A stretch of DNA of 16,987 bases from NCBI GenBank assembly GCA_030590605.1, contig JAUUYB010000010.1, positions 1 to 16,987 on the forward strand, read 5' to 3'. This document shows, piece after piece, positions 15,947-16,987 of the stretch. The DNA is from Candidatus Woesearchaeota archaeon (GTDB taxonomy: Archaea; Nanobdellota; Nanobdellia; Woesearchaeales; JAUUYB01). The translations under genes and the position numbers were made by a program. The notes below the pieces were generated by a model. It had not been told where the DNA came from. It saw only the letters and a program-made list of their open reading frames with translations, and ran no database searches. Within the stretch, counting starts at the first letter, position 1; every line of letters starts with the position of its first letter.

Positions 15947-16054
15947 GCACCGCCGCCACTGCCGAGGGTCGGACTTGGGGACGCGCCCTCCGGGCTGGTC
16001 CGTAGGGCATAGGCAAAGCCTATGACCGTCCTCCGGCTTTGGTGGCTGCGGTGC
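15947..16054. ncRNA. GC-rich structured element, copy B (putative ncRNA family, strand unknown)
   Basis: This element has the same layout as copy A. The closing stem is GCACCGC (15947-15953) with GCGGTGC (16048-16054), continuing past one C-U mismatch with GCCAC (15955-15959) and GTGGC (16042-16046), twelve pairs in all. GCCG/CGGC forms the second stem. Hairpin 1 pairs 15970-15975 with 15997-16002. Hairpin 2 pairs CATAGGC (16008-16014) with GCCTATG (16018-16024) around AAA. Compared with copy A, hairpin 2 has different bases on both arms while pairing is kept, which is evidence of selection for RNA structure. The flanking GG.CAT/ATG.CC with a G-A mismatch is the same in both. An AGCGTRC block follows both copies. 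Confidence 0.55.
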
Positions 16055-16110
16055 TGAAGCGTACAGTAATATTAACATATCAGTAACCTCAACCAAACAC
16101 CCAATAACAA

Positions 16111-16118
16111 TTTATACT
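16111..16118 (+). promoter_or_regulatory. TATA box for the endonuclease Q gene
   Basis: TTTATACT, centred about 26 bases before ATG 16140, with no Shine-Dalgarno-like sequence. This is the leaderless pattern again. Confidence 0.55.
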
Positions 16119-16139
16119 ACCTCCCCCAACAGCTCATAA

Positions 16140-16987
16140 ATGCTAGCTGACCTCCACATCCATGGTCGTTATTCTCAGGCTACTTCTAAAAGTTTGGACT
16201 TCGAGAACCTGGAGAAATACGCAAGGATCAAAGGCATAGACCTGTTAGGCACTGGCGATTTCACGCATCCCAGATGGGTTGAGGATATCCATTCAAAACT
16301 GACTGACGATGGCAATGGAATACTACGAACAAGTACAGGTTTCCCTTTCGCACTGACGACAGAGATCTCACTCATATACACACAAGGCGGAAAAGGCAGA
16401 AGGGTGCATAACGTCTTATTGGCACCAGATTTAGACACAGTCAAACAGATAACTGATTACCTCTTGACAAAAGGAAGGGTAGATTATGATGGCAGACCTA
16501 TATTCAAGATTCCCTGCCCGGAGTTCGTTGAATCCTTGAGGGAGATAAATAAGGACATCGAGGTCATCCCGGCTCACATCTGGACTCCCTGGTTCAGCAT
16601 GTTCGGTTCGAAATCCGGCTTCGATTCTGTCAAGGAATGTTTCGGTGATCAGACCAAGCACATCAATGCTGTCGAGACCGGGCTCTCTTCAGACCCTCCG
16701 ATGAATTGGCGTATCTCGCAGTTAGACGATTACAATCTGGTCTCATTTTCAGATCTCCATTCGTTCTGGCCTTGGAGGATAGGACGTGAATCTACCATTT
16801 TTGAGCTGCCTACTCTGACCTATAAGAACCTGATAAACGCTATCCGTACCGGAGAAGGCCTCACTGGCACCATAGAAGTCGACCCGAATTACGGAAAATA
16901 TCATTTCGACGGCCACCGGAACTGCAATATAGTCATGTCTCCTGAAGAGACAGCTAAGCATAAGGGTATCTGCCCGGTCTGCAAGAA
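16140..16987 (+). CDS. Endonuclease Q (PHP-family DNA repair nuclease), 3' end outside the window
   Basis: EndoQ cuts DNA 5' of deaminated bases (uracil, hypoxanthine) and abasic sites, a repair activity described in Thermococcales. 282 codons are visible and still open at the window end. The N-terminal PHP metal-site motif DLHIH (4-8) is followed by GTGDFTHP, PAHIWTPWFSMFG and FSDLHSFWPWRIGRE, each matching a metal-binding block of the family. The last visible residues, GKYHFDGHRNC...CPVC, correspond to the EndoQ cysteine cluster that binds zinc; only part of it is seen. ATG 16140 is fixed by the TATA box 26 bases upstream and by the early DLHIH. It lies 85 bases after copy B of the GC-rich element. 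Family members are about 400 residues, so about a third is missing. Confidence 0.88.
   Translation, partial: MLADLHIHGRYSQATSKSLDFENLEKYARIKGIDLLGTGDFTHPRWVEDIHSKLTDDGNGILRTSTGFPFALTTEISLIYTQGGKGRRVHNVLLAPDLDTVKQITDYLLTKGRVDYDGRPIFKIPCPEFVESLREINKDIEVIPAHIWTPWFSMFGSKSGFDSVKECFGDQTKHINAVETGLSSDPPMNWRISQLDDYNLVSFSDLHSFWPWRIGRESTIFELPTLTYKNLINAIRTGEGLTGTIEVDPNYGKYHFDGHRNCNIVMSPEETAKHKGICPVCK

Noticed and set aside
15766..16054. tRNA, 5S, SRP RNA, RNase P RNA or box C/D RNA in the structured region
   Set aside because: I looked for T-loop, anticodon arm, SRP helix 8 and C/D box signatures and found no consistent set. The hairpin at 15797-15819 is not an anticodon arm with a seven-base loop.
13518..16054. 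CRISPR array
   Set aside because: The two GC-rich copies are diverged, over 100 nt long and 2.3 kb apart with genes between, unlike short identical repeats with regular spacers. No cas gene is present.

Overview
The window looks archaeal. SRP54 has the archaeal form of the N-G-M GTPase, the NMN adenylyltransferase is the archaeal NadM type, and a PHP-family endonuclease Q begins at the right end. Most first genes of transcription units carry a TTTATAAA-type TATA box about 27 bases before the ATG, so they look leaderless, while genes inside operons use AGGAGG-like ribosome binding sites. The chaperones, by contrast, are all bacterial in type (GroES/GroEL, GrpE, DnaK, DnaJ). A mesophilic archaeon with horizontally acquired chaperones fits. 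A DPANN lineage such as Woesearchaeota or Pacearchaeota is my best guess, but it is inference only.

Layout. Positions 1-2150 are an accessory-looking stretch: a minus-strand protein of unknown function with an HExxH motif, decayed gene pieces (one resembling a bacterial sugar transferase), and an AT-rich membrane protein with a cysteine-bearing tail. Positions 2160-9504 hold one tightly packed stress operon: hsp20, groES, groEL, grpE, a YkgJ-like metal-binding protein, a small PIN-like protein, dnaK, a HAD phosphatase and dnaJ. It is preceded by a promoter whose TATA box lies between two TGAC...GTCA inverted repeats. Next come nadM (minus), the potassium-uptake pair trkA-trkH (minus), an AT-rich unknown with hotdog-like motifs (plus), a small SWIM zinc-finger protein (minus), srp54 (plus), a conserved-looking multi-pass membrane protein (plus), and the start of an endonuclease Q gene (plus, cut by the window edge).

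The most unusual non-coding content lies in the right third. Two GC-rich elements of about 110-120 nt (13518-13637 and 15947-16054) sit in AT-rich intergenic DNA. They share sequence blocks and the same predicted fold (closing stem, internal loop, short second stem, two hairpins), and the hairpin sequences differ while pairing is kept. This points to a two-copy structured RNA family that I do not recognise. Directly left of the second copy, 15766-15931 holds two further long inverted repeats in tandem, also unexplained.

How the genes work together. The operon supplies a complete bacterial-style folding network: the small heat-shock holdase, the GroEL/ES chamber, and DnaK with its co-chaperone DnaJ and exchange factor GrpE. 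Three non-chaperone genes are embedded between grpE and dnaJ. The remainder is housekeeping: NAD synthesis, potassium uptake, protein targeting and DNA repair.
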